Positions 19,208 through 27,539 of a stretch of DNA of 64,000 bases are shown piece after piece (position 1 is the first letter of the stretch; the number at the start of each line of letters is the position of its first letter). The notes under the pieces were generated by a model. It did no database searches. It worked only from the letters and a program-made list of their open reading frames with translations, and was not told where the DNA came from. The translations under genes were made by a program, and so were the position numbers. The stretch comes from Rubrivivax gelatinosus (lineage in GTDB: Bacteria; Pseudomonadota; Gammaproteobacteria; Burkholderiales; Burkholderiaceae_C). The stretch spans positions 142,492 to 206,491 of the forward strand of contig NZ_SLXD01000012.1 in assembly GCF_004340905.1 (NCBI RefSeq). The letters run 5' to 3'.

Positions 19208-19229
19208 GTGACGTTGACGTCAACGTAAA
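19208..19229. promoter_or_regulatory. LiuR operator at the liuR start (autoregulation)
   Basis: A 16-base perfect palindrome (ACGTTGACGTCAACGT at 19211-19226) aligns base for base with the other LiuR sites. It ends 7 bases before the liuR ATG, so bound protein would cover the ribosome-binding region of DNA and the likely transcription start. Confidence 0.85.
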
Positions 19230-19548
19230 GCGGAACGCCCGACTGTAAGCCGCGGCAGGCGAACGAGCCCTGGGGCCGGCCCGGAGGCGGCACACGAACA
19301 CAAAGGCGAGGAGGAGGCGGCGGCGGACGCACGCGGGTCGGGGTAGTCGAGCGGGCAGCGGACCCCTTGCAGGATCCGCCGCCACTCGCCGGTTTCATTG
19401 AACCGTTCCCTGCGCCGACGGTGATGACAGCGTTGTTCCAAAGTGTGACGCAAGACATCTCCGCCGCCCATACACCGGTGAACGGAATCCGCCCCCAAAC
19501 CTTTGCAGGTTGCAGCCTTCCAGCTTGACACGAGTCAATCAGGCCGAT
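19230..19548. other. Intergenic region without recognisable gene
   Basis: About 320 bases between the liuR operator and the YgjP-like gene, less GC-rich than the neighbours at its right end. I see no convincing ORF, tRNA or terminator. One short inverted repeat, TTGAC-ACGA-GTCAA, lies at 19525-19538, just after the YgjP-like stop. The liuR promoter must lie in the left part. Confidence 0.6.
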
Positions 19549-20391
19549 TCAGTCGAAGACCGGCAGCACCTCGTGACGCAGCGCGCCGCGCGCCTGCTCG
19601 TAGTCGGGCATGACCGAACGCACGACACCCCAGAAGGCCGCGCTGTGGTTCATCTCGCGCAGGTGGGCCAGCTCGTGGGTGACGACGTAGTCGACGACCG
19701 GCAACGCGAAGTGCACCAGGCGCCAGTTCAGGCGGATCGAACCGTCGGCACTGGCGCTGCCCCAGCGCGTGGCAGCCGAACTCAGCGTCAGCCGGCCGAC
19801 CCTGACGCCGAGCTGCGGCGCAAAGCGCGCGATGCGCTCCTCGAAGATGCGGCGCGCCTGGCGCTGCAGCCAGCTCTGCACCGCGTCGCGCCATTGCTCG
19901 CGTGTCGCGCCCTGCGGCAGGCCCAGGCGCAGCGTGCCGCTGTCGGCGTCGAGCACCGCGCCGCTGGCCATCGGGTCCAGGCGCAGCACGAGCTCGCGGC
20001 CGAGGAAGGGAATCGTCGCGCCGTCGCGCCAGTCCACGCGGGCCGCAGCCAGGCGGCGGCCGCGTTCACGCTGCTCGTGCAGCTTGCGCAGGATCCAGTC
20101 GGCCTTGGCGCGCAGCGCGGTGTCGATGTCGGCCGCCGCCACCCAGCGCGGCGCGCTGACGCTCAGGCCCTCGGCGCCGACGACGAAGCCGATGCTGCGC
20201 CGGCGCGCACGGCGCAGCTCGTAGCCGACGAGGTGTTCGCCGAGCCGGATCTCGCGCTGCGCGCGTGGATGCAGGAAACCGACCGGCGACGGCGCCGCCG
20301 CACGCGCGGCCGGAGGCGGCGAGGTGGGCTCAGGCGGCGCGTCGAACAAAGAGAGCTGGCTCGCGGACGCGGCGTCGGGCACGGGCGGCAT
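19549..20391 (-). CDS. YgjP-like (SprT/M48-related) zinc metallopeptidase
   Basis: The 280-residue protein has the zinc peptidase motif HELAH (His239, Glu240, His243) followed by NHSAAFW (His249 as third ligand), as in the YgjP/DUF45 family. The first 35 residues are Pro/Ala-rich and probably disordered. No signal peptide is seen, so it is likely cytoplasmic. Its substrate is unknown for the family. It begins 23 bases after the GntR gene on the same strand and may be co-transcribed with the transporter operon, but a functional link is not evident. Confidence 0.88.
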   Translation of the reverse strand: MPPVPDAASASQLSLFDAPPEPTSPPPAARAAAPSPVGFLHPRAQREIRLGEHLVGYELRRARRRSIGFVVGAEGLSVSAPRWVAAADIDTALRAKADWILRKLHEQRERGRRLAAARVDWRDGATIPFLGRELVLRLDPMASGAVLDADSGTLRLGLPQGATREQWRDAVQSWLQRQARRIFEERIARFAPQLGVRVGRLTLSSAATRWGSASADGSIRLNWRLVHFALPVVDYVVTHELAHLREMNHSAAFWGVVRSVMPDYEQARGALRHEVLPVFD

Positions 20392-20414
20392 GTCCCGATT
20401 CTAGGAAAGCCGCT

Positions 20415-21110
20415 TCAGGTCTCGCGATAGGGGGCGAACAGGTCGCGCAGCGGCGTCGGTGGAACGGCTTCGCCGACGCTCAGCGAGCGCTCGATCTCCG
20501 ACAGGTGGCGGCGCATCTCGCCGGCCGCGCCGCTGCCGGCGCCGGCCAGCGCCGTCAGCAGCCCGGTGTGGGTGTGCGCGGCGCAGGTGCGTGCACTGCC
20601 GCCCTGGTACAGCGCGATCAGCAGCGAGGTCGTCGGCAGCAGTTCGTCGAGCAGGCGCACGAAGACCGGGTTGCCGGCGAAACGAGCCAGCGCGCGGTGG
20701 AACTCGCCCGACAGCCGGATCGCCGCCGGCGCGTCGCCGCGCGCCTCGGCCTCGGCTTCCTGGCGCACCAGCGCGTCGAGTTCGGCGCGCTGCGCGGCGC
20801 TCAGCTTGCCGGCCAGGCGGCGCGCCAGCTCGCATTCGACGACGCGGCGCGCGTCGAACACCTGCGCGGCCTGCTCGCGCGTGGGCTGCGGCACACGCGC
20901 GCCGCGGTTGTGCTCCAGTTCGACGACCTGGTCCTGGCCCAGCCGGTGCAGCGCCTGGCGCACGACGGTGCGCGAGACGCCGAATCCCTCCGCCAGCTCC
21001 ACCTCGCGCAGCCGCGTGCCGGGCGCCAGCCGGTGCTCGACGATCGCCGCGTGGATCGTGTCGTAGACGCGCTGTGTCGCCGTCGCGGCCGCGGGCGTGG
21101 CGGTCTTCAT
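20415..21110 (-). CDS. GntR-family (FadR/FCD type) transcriptional regulator
   Basis: The 231-residue protein has an N-terminal winged helix (residues 10-75, with LREVELAEGFGVSRTVVRQAL) and a helical FCD-type ligand domain with metal-site candidates such as EFHRAL and HTHTGLL. It is the last gene of the ABC importer operon, its ATG overlapping the permease stop by 4 bases. It probably regulates the importer and the divergent racemase; a TTTG-TATG-CAAA site lies between those two. The ligand is unknown but is likely the transported compound or its product. Confidence 0.9.
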   Translation of the reverse strand: MKTATPAAATATQRVYDTIHAAIVEHRLAPGTRLREVELAEGFGVSRTVVRQALHRLGQDQVVELEHNRGARVPQPTREQAAQVFDARRVVECELARRLAGKLSAAQRAELDALVRQEAEAEARGDAPAAIRLSGEFHRALARFAGNPVFVRLLDELLPTTSLLIALYQGGSARTCAAHTHTGLLTALAGAGSGAAGEMRRHLSEIERSLSVGEAVPPTPLRDLFAPYRET

Positions 21111-21988
21111 GCGCCGCCTCCGCGCCGGCGCCAGGCCCAGACCACGGCCAGCGTCGCGCCGACGACGAGGAAGGAGACCACCGTCGTCACCGTGCCCAGC
21201 GCGTAGATGACCGGCGTCGTCACCGTCGTCGTCAGGCCCTGCAGTTCCAGCGGCAAGGTGTTGAGGTCGCCCATCGCCTGCGAGGAGCGTGCGATCTCGT
21301 CCCAGGACAGCGTGAAGCCGAACATGCCGATGCCGACCAGGCTGGGGCCGATCAGCGGCAGCACGACGTGCAGCAGGCTCTGGCGCGGGCTGGCGCCGAG
21401 GTCGCGTGCGGCTTCCTCGTAGGCCGGGTTGAAGCGGTTGAAGACGGCAAACATGATCAGAAGGCCGAAAGGCAGGGTCCAGGTGAGTTGTGCGCCCAGC
21501 CCCGAGCTGAACAGCCCCAGCGTGCTGACGAAGTTCTCGGCCAGCGAGGGCGCGTGCGCCTCCAGCCAGCCGCGCAGCACGCCGTCGAGCAGCCGGAACA
21601 TCAAGCCGATGCCCAGCGAGACGACGATGGACGGCATGATCAGGCTGGCGACGACGATATAGAAAAGCGCCGTGCCGCCAGGCAGGCGCTTGCGGTAGGC
21701 CAGGCCGGCAGCGAGCGACAGCGCCACTGTCAGCGCCATGACGACCGCTCCCAGCGCCAGCGAGCGCCGGAAGGCGGCGCCGATGTCCACCGTGCCGATG
21801 CCCTCCCAGAGCTGGCGGAACCAGTGCAGCGAGACACCGCGCAGCGGGAAGGTGAGCCCGCCTTCGGGCCCCTGGAAGCTGAGCACGAAGATCGCGAACA
21901 TCGGGCCGTAGAGGAAGAGCACGAAGGCGCAGAAGAACAGCGCGAGCAGCCAGAAGCTGGCGGGGCGCGGGCGGCGTTCGGCGGCCAT
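21107..21988 (-). CDS. ABC importer permease (PotC-like)
   Basis: The 293-residue inner-membrane protein has about six hydrophobic segments and the binding-protein-dependent transport loop with an EAA-type segment, EEAARDLGASPRQSLLHVVLP. It resembles PotC permeases of the polyamine/opine/2-aminoethylphosphonate type. It starts directly after the other permease with no gap and overlaps the GntR gene by 4 bases. The substrate cannot be told from the permease. Confidence 0.9.
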   Translation of the reverse strand: MAAERRPRPASFWLLALFFCAFVLFLYGPMFAIFVLSFQGPEGGLTFPLRGVSLHWFRQLWEGIGTVDIGAAFRRSLALGAVVMALTVALSLAAGLAYRKRLPGGTALFYIVVASLIMPSIVVSLGIGLMFRLLDGVLRGWLEAHAPSLAENFVSTLGLFSSGLGAQLTWTLPFGLLIMFAVFNRFNPAYEEAARDLGASPRQSLLHVVLPLIGPSLVGIGMFGFTLSWDEIARSSQAMGDLNTLPLELQGLTTTVTTPVIYALGTVTTVVSFLVVGATLAVVWAWRRRGGGA

Positions 21989-22957
21989 CTAGAGCTCCTT
22001 GCGCAGGTCGACGAGGCGCATCAGCGCGACGATCATCATCAGCACCACCGCCAGCAGCACGACGGCATTGGCCGCCGCGGCCGGGAACTGCAGGTAGCTG
22101 GCCTGCACCTGGATCGTCTTGCCGACCGAGGCGATCTGCTGGCCGCCCATCACGCCGACGGTGACGAAGTCGCCCATCACCAGCGCGACGACGAAGATCG
22201 AGCCGATCAGGATGCCGGTCTTGCTGAGCGGCAGCACGACGTGGCGCACGGTCTGCCACGGCGTCGCGCCGGCGTCGCGTGCGGCCTCGATCAGCGAGCG
22301 GTCGATGCGCATCATCGAGTTGAAGATCGGCACGATCATGAACATCGTGTACAGGTGCACGAAGGCCAGCACGACCGAGAAGTCGGAGTACAGCAGCCAC
22401 TCGACCGGCTGGTCGACGAGGCCGATGCCGAGCAGCGCGTCGTTGACCAGGCCGTTGCGGCCCAGCAGCGGGATCCACGAGATCATGCGGATCACGTTGC
22501 TGGTCCAGAACGGCACGGTGCAGACGATGAAGAGCAGCGTCTGCACCAGCGTCGAGCGCACGTGAAACGCGAGGAAATAGGCGACCGTGAAGCCGACGAC
22601 GCCGGTGATCACCCAGGTCAGCAGCGCGAACCTCAGCGTCGAGCCGTAGGTGCTCAGCGTGACGCAGAGATCGTCGGCACCGCCGCCGCAGCCGGAGAAC
22701 AGGTCCAGATAGGCCTGCGGCGTGAACGCCGGGATCAGCTCGTAGTCGGTCGCCTGCCAGAAGCTGACGGTGACGATCAGCGCCAGCGGGATGAGAAAGA
22801 AGACGGCGAACACCGCCGCCAGCGGCAGCGCCTGAAGCCAGCTGAGCAGCGCGGTCCGCCGCGCGACCAAGCTGGCGCCGCGGAACTGGCTCTGCCAGGC
22901 CGCTGGCGCCGCCCCCCTGGGGGGGAGCGCCGAAGGCGCTTCGGGGGGGGGCGTCAA
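21989..22957 (-). CDS. ABC importer permease (PotB-like), start uncertain
   Basis: The membrane permease has an EAA-type loop (EAARDAGATPWQTVRHVVLP) and about six membrane spans. No ATG lies near the conserved start. Two TTG codons are candidates: 22957, overlapping the binding-protein stop as TTGA (322 residues), and 22870 (293 residues). The first start would translate a hairpin repeat into a Pro/Ala-rich leader; the second begins just before the first membrane helix. I list the longer form because of the 4-base overlap typical of this operon. Confidence 0.8.
   Translation of the reverse strand: MTPPPEAPSALPPRGAAPAAWQSQFRGASLVARRTALLSWLQALPLAAVFAVFFLIPLALIVTVSFWQATDYELIPAFTPQAYLDLFSGCGGGADDLCVTLSTYGSTLRFALLTWVITGVVGFTVAYFLAFHVRSTLVQTLLFIVCTVPFWTSNVIRMISWIPLLGRNGLVNDALLGIGLVDQPVEWLLYSDFSVVLAFVHLYTMFMIVPIFNSMMRIDRSLIEAARDAGATPWQTVRHVVLPLSKTGILIGSIFVVALVMGDFVTVGVMGGQQIASVGKTIQVQASYLQFPAAAANAVVLLAVVLMMIVALMRLVDLRKEL
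22910..22953. repeat. C/G-rich hairpin repeat at the end of the binding-protein gene
   Basis: The element has the form GCCCCCCTGGGGGGG, then AGCGCCGAAGGCGCT, then a run of nine G. A diverged copy lies at 39030-39070, next to the coaX stop. Both directly follow the stop codon of a minus-strand gene. Here it lies inside an operon, so it may lower expression of the permeases relative to the binding protein. Confidence 0.8.
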
Positions 22958-24222
22958 GCCGCGACGAACTCGTTCCACTTCTGCACCATGTACTGGTTCT
23001 CGTCCATGATCGAGTTCCAGCACGCGATGCCGCCCATGCGCGCCTCATAGCTGCCGCCGTCGCGCACGCTGCCGGCCTTGGCCAGCAGGTCGCCGGTGGG
23101 GCTCTTGATGTCCTTGGCGGCGGGCTTGCCTTCCATCCAGTAGGCCCACTCGTAGGCTTCCATCTTGGCCTTGGCGGTGTCGAGCACGGCGCTGTAGTAG
23201 CCCTGGCGGTTGAGGTAGGCGCCGGCCCAGCCGTCGAGGAACCAGTTGATGAACTCGTAGGCCGCGTCGGCCTTGCGGCCATTCAGCGTGCGCGGGATGC
23301 CGAAGCCGGCGGCCCAGGCGCGGTAGCCTTCCTTCAGCGGCTGGAACACGCAGGGGATGCCCTTGGTGCGCACCGCGGTCACCGCCGGCGACCACATCGA
23401 CTGGATCACGACCTCGCCCGAGGCCATCAGGTTGACGCTCTCGTTGAAGTCCTTCCACAGCGCGCGGAACTGGCCGGCGCGCTTGGCTTCGATCAGCGTC
23501 TTGATCGTGAGGTCGATCTCCTTCTTGGTCATGTTCCCCTTGTCGGGGTACTGGTAGAGGCCCATCGCCTCGACGACCATCGCCGCGTCCATGATCCCGA
23601 TCGACGGGATGTTGAGGATCGCCGCCTTGCCCTTGAACTCGGGGTTCAGCAGTTCCTTCCAGCTCTCGATCGGGCGCTTGATCAGGTCGGGGCGGATGCC
23701 CAGCGTGTCGGCGTTGTAGACCGTCGGGATCAGCGTCATGTACGGGGTCGGCGCGGCGGAGAAGGTCTTCGCGTCGGGCTTGTCCAGGTACATCACCTTC
23801 TTCGGCGCCGTGCCCTGGTCGCCGACCTTCCTGCCGCCGACCGTGCCCTGGGTGAAGAGCGTCGTGATCTTGTCGGCGTTCTTGATGCGCCTGGTGTCGA
23901 TGCCCAGCAGGTTGCCGGTCGGCAGGATCTTCTTCAGGCTGAAGTACTCGGTGTCGATCAGGTCGAACGAGTTCGGCGCCGTCACCGCGCGCTTGGTGAC
24001 GTCGTCGGTGGTCACCGCGATGTACTGGATCTTGATGCCGGTGTCGGCCTCGAACTTCTCGGCGATGCGGCGGTCCTGGTTGACCGCGGTGCCGAGGTAG
24101 CGCAGCGTGATCTTCTCCTGCGCGTGCACGTAGGGGAAACCGGCCAGGCCGACGCCGGCGGCGCCGGCCATCTTCAGGACCTGGCGGCGCGAGGTGCCGG
24201 CCGCACGTGGTTGATCGCTCAT
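22954..24222 (-). CDS. ABC importer substrate-binding protein, Tat signal
   Basis: The 422-residue periplasmic protein carries a twin-arginine signal (SRRQVLKMAG at about residues 11-20, cleavage probably after VHAQ). The mature part resembles PotD-like family 1 solute-binding proteins. An AGGAG site 7 bases before the ATG at 24222 fixes the start; an in-frame extension to 24339 overlaps the ATPase gene and lacks support. The Tat signal suggests export in folded form. With its operon mates it would bind a small cationic or amide compound; the neighbouring racemase hints at a hydantoin or amino acid derivative, which is inference. Confidence 0.9.
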   Translation of the reverse strand: MSDQPRAAGTSRRQVLKMAGAAGVGLAGFPYVHAQEKITLRYLGTAVNQDRRIAEKFEADTGIKIQYIAVTTDDVTKRAVTAPNSFDLIDTEYFSLKKILPTGNLLGIDTRRIKNADKITTLFTQGTVGGRKVGDQGTAPKKVMYLDKPDAKTFSAAPTPYMTLIPTVYNADTLGIRPDLIKRPIESWKELLNPEFKGKAAILNIPSIGIMDAAMVVEAMGLYQYPDKGNMTKKEIDLTIKTLIEAKRAGQFRALWKDFNESVNLMASGEVVIQSMWSPAVTAVRTKGIPCVFQPLKEGYRAWAAGFGIPRTLNGRKADAAYEFINWFLDGWAGAYLNRQGYYSAVLDTAKAKMEAYEWAYWMEGKPAAKDIKSPTGDLLAKAGSVRDGGSYEARMGGIACWNSIMDENQYMVQKWNEFVAA

Positions 24223-24250
24223 CGAGGGTGCTCCTGGGGGTGAGGTGATG

Positions 24251-25273
24251 TCAGGCTTCGAGCGGGTGCGCTTCGGCTTCGGGCCAGCGCATGGCCAGTC
24301 GCTGCCCGGGCTCGAACGGGCGCGCGTGGAAATCGGCATCGGACAGCGCCGCGGTCCAGGTGTGGACCGGCGCCTCGTCGTCAGCGGCGTCTGCGACGTC
24401 AGCGGTGTCGCCCAGGGCCTGCACGTGCACCTGCACCTGCGCGCCCTGGTATTCGATCGCCTGCACCGTGACCGGCACGCCGTCGCCGTCGAAACCCAGG
24501 CGCACGCGGTCGCTGCGCACCGCCACCTTGCCGGCCGGCGTCTCGATGACGTTGTGCGCGCCGATGAAACGCGCGACGAATTCGGTGCGCGGGCGCTCGA
24601 AGACCTCGCGCGCGCTGCCGGCCTGCTCGATGCGGCCGTGGTTCATCACGACGACCAGGTCGGCCAGCGCCATCGCCTCTTCCTGCGAGTGCGTGACGTG
24701 CACGAAGCTCATGCCCAGCTCCTGGTGCCAGCGCTTGAGCTCGGCGCGCATCTTCAGGCGCAGGAAGGGGTCCAGCGCCGACAGCGGCTCGTCGAGCAGC
24801 AGCACGCGCGGACGCATCATCAGCGCGCGCGCCAGCGCCACACGCTGCTGCTGGCCGCCCGACAGCGCCGCCGGCAGGCGCGCCGCGTACGGCGTCATCG
24901 CCACCAGCTCCAGCAGTTCACGCGCCCTTGCCTCGCGTTCCGCGCGTGCGACGCCTTTCATCTTCGCGCTGAAGGCGACGTTGTCGAGCACCGTCAGGTG
25001 CGGGAACAGCGCGTAGCTCTGGAACATCATCGCCGTGCCGCGTTCGGCCGGCGACAGGTGCGTGACCTCGCGGCCGGCGACGATGACGTGGCCCGAGGTC
25101 GGCGTCTCGTGGCCGGCGATCATGCGCAGCGTCGAGGTCTTGCCGCAGCCCGAGGGCCCGAGCAGGCAGCAGTAGCTGCCGCCGGCGATCTTCAGCTCGA
25201 TGCCGGCCACGGCGACCGCGTCGCCGTAGTGCTTGGCGAGCGCTGCGAGTTCCAGGTCGGTGCGGGTACTCAT
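24251..25273 (-). CDS. ABC importer ATPase (PotA-like)
   Basis: The 340-residue ATP-binding subunit has Walker A GPSGCGKTS (about residues 37-45), signature LSGGQQQRVALARAL, Walker B VLLLDEPLSALD and a C-terminal TOBE-like domain, as in PotA/FbpC. It is the first gene of the operon ATPase, binding protein, two permeases, GntR. The start at 25273 is set by the conserved N-terminus; an upstream in-frame extension is not conserved in style. Confidence 0.93.
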   Translation of the reverse strand: MSTRTDLELAALAKHYGDAVAVAGIELKIAGGSYCCLLGPSGCGKTSTLRMIAGHETPTSGHVIVAGREVTHLSPAERGTAMMFQSYALFPHLTVLDNVAFSAKMKGVARAEREARARELLELVAMTPYAARLPAALSGGQQQRVALARALMMRPRVLLLDEPLSALDPFLRLKMRAELKRWHQELGMSFVHVTHSQEEAMALADLVVVMNHGRIEQAGSAREVFERPRTEFVARFIGAHNVIETPAGKVAVRSDRVRLGFDGDGVPVTVQAIEYQGAQVQVHVQALGDTADVADAADDEAPVHTWTAALSDADFHARPFEPGQRLAMRWPEAEAHPLEA

Positions 25274-25406
25274 CGACGCCGGCCGAACGCAACGAGCGTG
25301 CCAGAAGCCGGGGCCCGGGCCCGCCCCTTGCAGAAGGGGTTTTGTCGACAGTCGGGCACCAAGCGCGTGCTCACCAGCCCGGTGAAACACGCACCAGCCC
25401 GGCCAC

Positions 25407-25418
25407 TTTGTATGCAAA
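25407..25418. promoter_or_regulatory. Candidate GntR operator between importer and racemase
   Basis: An AT-rich inverted repeat, TTTG-TATG-CAAA, stands out in a GC-rich gap between the divergent importer operon (starts 25273, minus) and the racemase (starts 25447, plus). FadR-type GntR proteins often bind short palindromes of this kind. It lies 29 bases before the racemase ATG. The assignment to the operon's GntR protein is inference. Confidence 0.5.
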
Positions 25419-25446
25419 CTGCACCGCGATGGACGGAAGGCGGACG

Positions 25447-26178
25447 ATGAGACTGCTGCTGCTGAACCCCAACACCTCGGCCGCGATGACGGCGGCGATC
25501 GCCGCCGCGGCGCGCGAGGTCGCCGCGCCCGGCACCGAGATCGTCGCGCGCCAGCCGAGCTTCGGCCCGGCGTCGATCGAGGGCCATTTCGACGACGCCT
25601 TCGGCGCCGCCGGCGTCGCCGAGCAGGCGCGGCTGGCGGCCGGCGAAGGCTTCGACGCCACCGTCATCGCCTGCTTCGGCGACCCGGGTGTCGACGCCGC
25701 GCGCGAGGTGCTGGCCGGCCCGGTGCTGGGCGTCGCCGAGGCCGCCTTCCACGCCGCGGCGATGCTGGCCACCGGCTTCTCGGTCGTGACGACGATGACA
25801 CGCACCTGCGTCATCGCCGAGCGCCTGGTGCAGCGCTACGGCTTCGAGCGCGTCTGCCGCGGCATCCACGGCACCGACATCCCGGTGCTGGACCTGGAGG
25901 CGGCCGGCGAGGCGCTGGTCGACACGCTGGAAGCCGCCGCAAGGCGCGCGCTGGCGGCCGACCGCAGCGAGGCCGTCGTGCTGGGCTGCGCCGGCATGGC
26001 CGGGCTGGCCGCCACGCTGCAGGCGCGGCTGGGCGTGCCGGTCGTCGACGGCGTCGCCGCCGCGGTCAAGTTCGCCGAGGCGCTGGCGGCGCTGGGGCTG
26101 AAGACGCCGAAGACCGGCGACTACGCGTCGCCGCGGTCCAAACCCTGGGCCGGCTGGGCGGCGGGTTTCGGCGTGTAG
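25447..26178 (+). CDS. Asp/Glu/hydantoin racemase family protein
   Basis: The 243-residue protein belongs to the cofactor-independent Asp/Glu racemase superfamily, nearest in style to hydantoin or allantoin racemases (opening MRLLLLNPNTS). The two catalytic cysteines are visible: Cys76 in ACFGDPG and Cys181 in GCAGMAG. It is divergent from the ABC importer operon and shares its control region, suggesting that it acts on the imported compound. No hydantoinase or carbamoylase lies in the window, so the exact substrate is open. Its 3' end overlaps convergent plsC by 58 bases. Confidence 0.87.
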   Translation: MRLLLLNPNTSAAMTAAIAAAAREVAAPGTEIVARQPSFGPASIEGHFDDAFGAAGVAEQARLAAGEGFDATVIACFGDPGVDAAREVLAGPVLGVAEAAFHAAAMLATGFSVVTTMTRTCVIAERLVQRYGFERVCRGIHGTDIPVLDLEAAGEALVDTLEAAARRALAADRSEAVVLGCAGMAGLAATLQARLGVPVVDGVAAAVKFAEALAALGLKTPKTGDYASPRSKPWAGWAAGFGV

Positions 26179-26918
26179 GCCTCGGGGTCCAGGCGGCGCA
26201 TCTCGGCCTCGATCCAGGCTTCGACCTCGCGCATCAGCTCGTCGGGCTGGCGGCCGGCGGAATCGATGGGCGCGCCGATCGAGACCTCGACCAGACCGGG
26301 CCGCAGCAGCATGCTCCGGGCCGGCCAGCAGCGGCCGGCGGCCACGGCGATCGGCACGATGGGCACGCCGGCAGTGATGGCCAGGCGCGCGGCGCCGGTC
26401 TTGTAGGCGCCCTGGGTGCCACGCCGCGTGCGTGTGCCCTCGGGGAACATGATCACCCAGTTGCCCAGGTCGAACAGGCGCCGGCCCTGTTTGGCCACCT
26501 TGTTCCAGGCCTCGGCGCGGCGCGAGCGGTCGATGTGGATCATGTCCAGACGCGCCAGCGCCCAGCCGAAGAACGGCACCCACAGCAGCTCACGCTTGAA
26601 GACGTAGGCGATCGGATGCGGCATCAGCATCGGCAGCGCGAAGGTCTCCCAGGTCGACTGGTGCTTGGCGGCGAGCACGACGGCCGAGTAGCGGTCGGCG
26701 CGTGTCGGCACGTTCTCGATGCCGTGCACGCGCCAGGCGACACCGCAGATGACACGCGCGCTGCGGATCGCCAGCGTCACCCAGCCGACGCAGATGCGGT
26801 AGCAGACGCGTTTGGGCGCGACCAGCGAGGCCAGCAGCAGCACCGTCGCCCAGGGCGCGACGGTCAGCGTCAGCCAGGCCCAGTACAGCGCCGAGCGCGC
26901 CAGCCCGCCGGCGCGCAT
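26121..26918 (-). CDS. plsC: 1-acylglycerol-3-phosphate acyltransferase
   Basis: The 265-residue membrane-associated enzyme adds the second acyl chain to lysophosphatidic acid in phospholipid synthesis. It has an N-terminal hydrophobic segment, the acyltransferase motif KHQSTWE (HX4E in place of the more common HX4D) and the substrate motif FPEGTRTRRG. It is the last gene of the corC-lnt-glyQ-glyS-gmhB-plsC cluster and shares a one-base junction with gmhB. The 3' end runs 58 bases into the opposing racemase gene. Confidence 0.92.
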   Translation of the reverse strand: MRAGGLARSALYWAWLTLTVAPWATVLLLASLVAPKRVCYRICVGWVTLAIRSARVICGVAWRVHGIENVPTRADRYSAVVLAAKHQSTWETFALPMLMPHPIAYVFKRELLWVPFFGWALARLDMIHIDRSRRAEAWNKVAKQGRRLFDLGNWVIMFPEGTRTRRGTQGAYKTGAARLAITAGVPIVPIAVAAGRCWPARSMLLRPGLVEVSIGAPIDSAGRQPDELMREVEAWIEAEMRRLDPEAYTPKPAAQPAQGLDRGDA

Positions 26919-27526
26919 CAGCTGCGGTCTCCCGCGGCGGCCTCCTGCGGCTGGCTGCGGTCGCGCTGCAGCACGTAGTCGACGAAGGCCGACAGGCTGG
27001 CGTGGGCGCGCGCGCCCGGCACCTGGTGCAGCGTGTGGTGCAGCTGCTCGTCGTCGAGCGCGGCGGCGCGGCCGGAGAGGATCAGGTGCGGCTCGCAGCC
27101 GGCGGCGCGCGCGGCGACGAGGTCACGCACCGTGTCGCCGGCCATCGGCACGCTCTTCAGGTCGACGCCGTAGCGCCGGCCGACCTCCAGCAGCAAACCC
27201 GGCAGCGGCTTGCGGCAGTCGCACTGCTCCTCGGGCGTGTGCGGGCAGAAGAACACCGCGTCGAAGCGCCCGCCCAGCGCCGCGAGCTGGCGCTGCATGT
27301 GGGCGTGCACGGCGTTGACCGAGACCATGTCGATCATGCCGCGGCCGATGCCGGCCTGGTTGGTGGCCAGCACGACGTGCCAGCCGGCGTGGTTCAGCCG
27401 CGCAACGGCCTCCAGCGAGCCCTTGATCGTGACCCATTCCTCGGGCCCCTTGACGTGATCCTCGCGGTACTCGTTGAGGATGCCGTCGCGGCCCAGGATC
27501 ACGAGCTTGAGCGACGGCGCAGGCAT
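26918..27526 (-). CDS. gmhB: GmhB-like heptose bisphosphate phosphatase, nucleophile replaced
   Basis: The 202-residue HAD-superfamily protein aligns with D-glycero-D-manno-heptose 1,7-bisphosphate 7-phosphatase, which makes a precursor of lipopolysaccharide heptose. The TNQAG motif, the zinc-loop cysteines (FFCPH, QCDCRKPLPG) and the acidic motif AGDTVRD are present. The first HAD motif, normally LDRDG, reads LGRDG (Gly12, Asp14), so the aspartate that forms the phospho-enzyme is missing. The GGC codon for glycine is clear in the sequence. Either the enzyme has lost or altered activity, or the group uses another residue. Position between glyS and plsC is typical for Burkholderiales. Confidence 0.88.
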   Translation of the reverse strand: MPAPSLKLVILGRDGILNEYREDHVKGPEEWVTIKGSLEAVARLNHAGWHVVLATNQAGIGRGMIDMVSVNAVHAHMQRQLAALGGRFDAVFFCPHTPEEQCDCRKPLPGLLLEVGRRYGVDLKSVPMAGDTVRDLVAARAAGCEPHLILSGRAAALDDEQLHHTLHQVPGARAHASLSAFVDYVLQRDRSQPQEAAAGDRS

Positions 27527-27539
27527 GGCTGTCTCCTCG

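Noticed and set aside
24223..24339. Longer start for the substrate-binding protein
   Set aside because: It would overlap the ATPase gene and put 39 unlike residues before a well-formed Tat signal with its own ribosome site.
26121..26918. HX4E in place of HX4D in PlsC as a possible inactive enzyme
   Set aside because: As far as I recall this variant is usual in related betaproteobacteria, and Glu can serve the same role.
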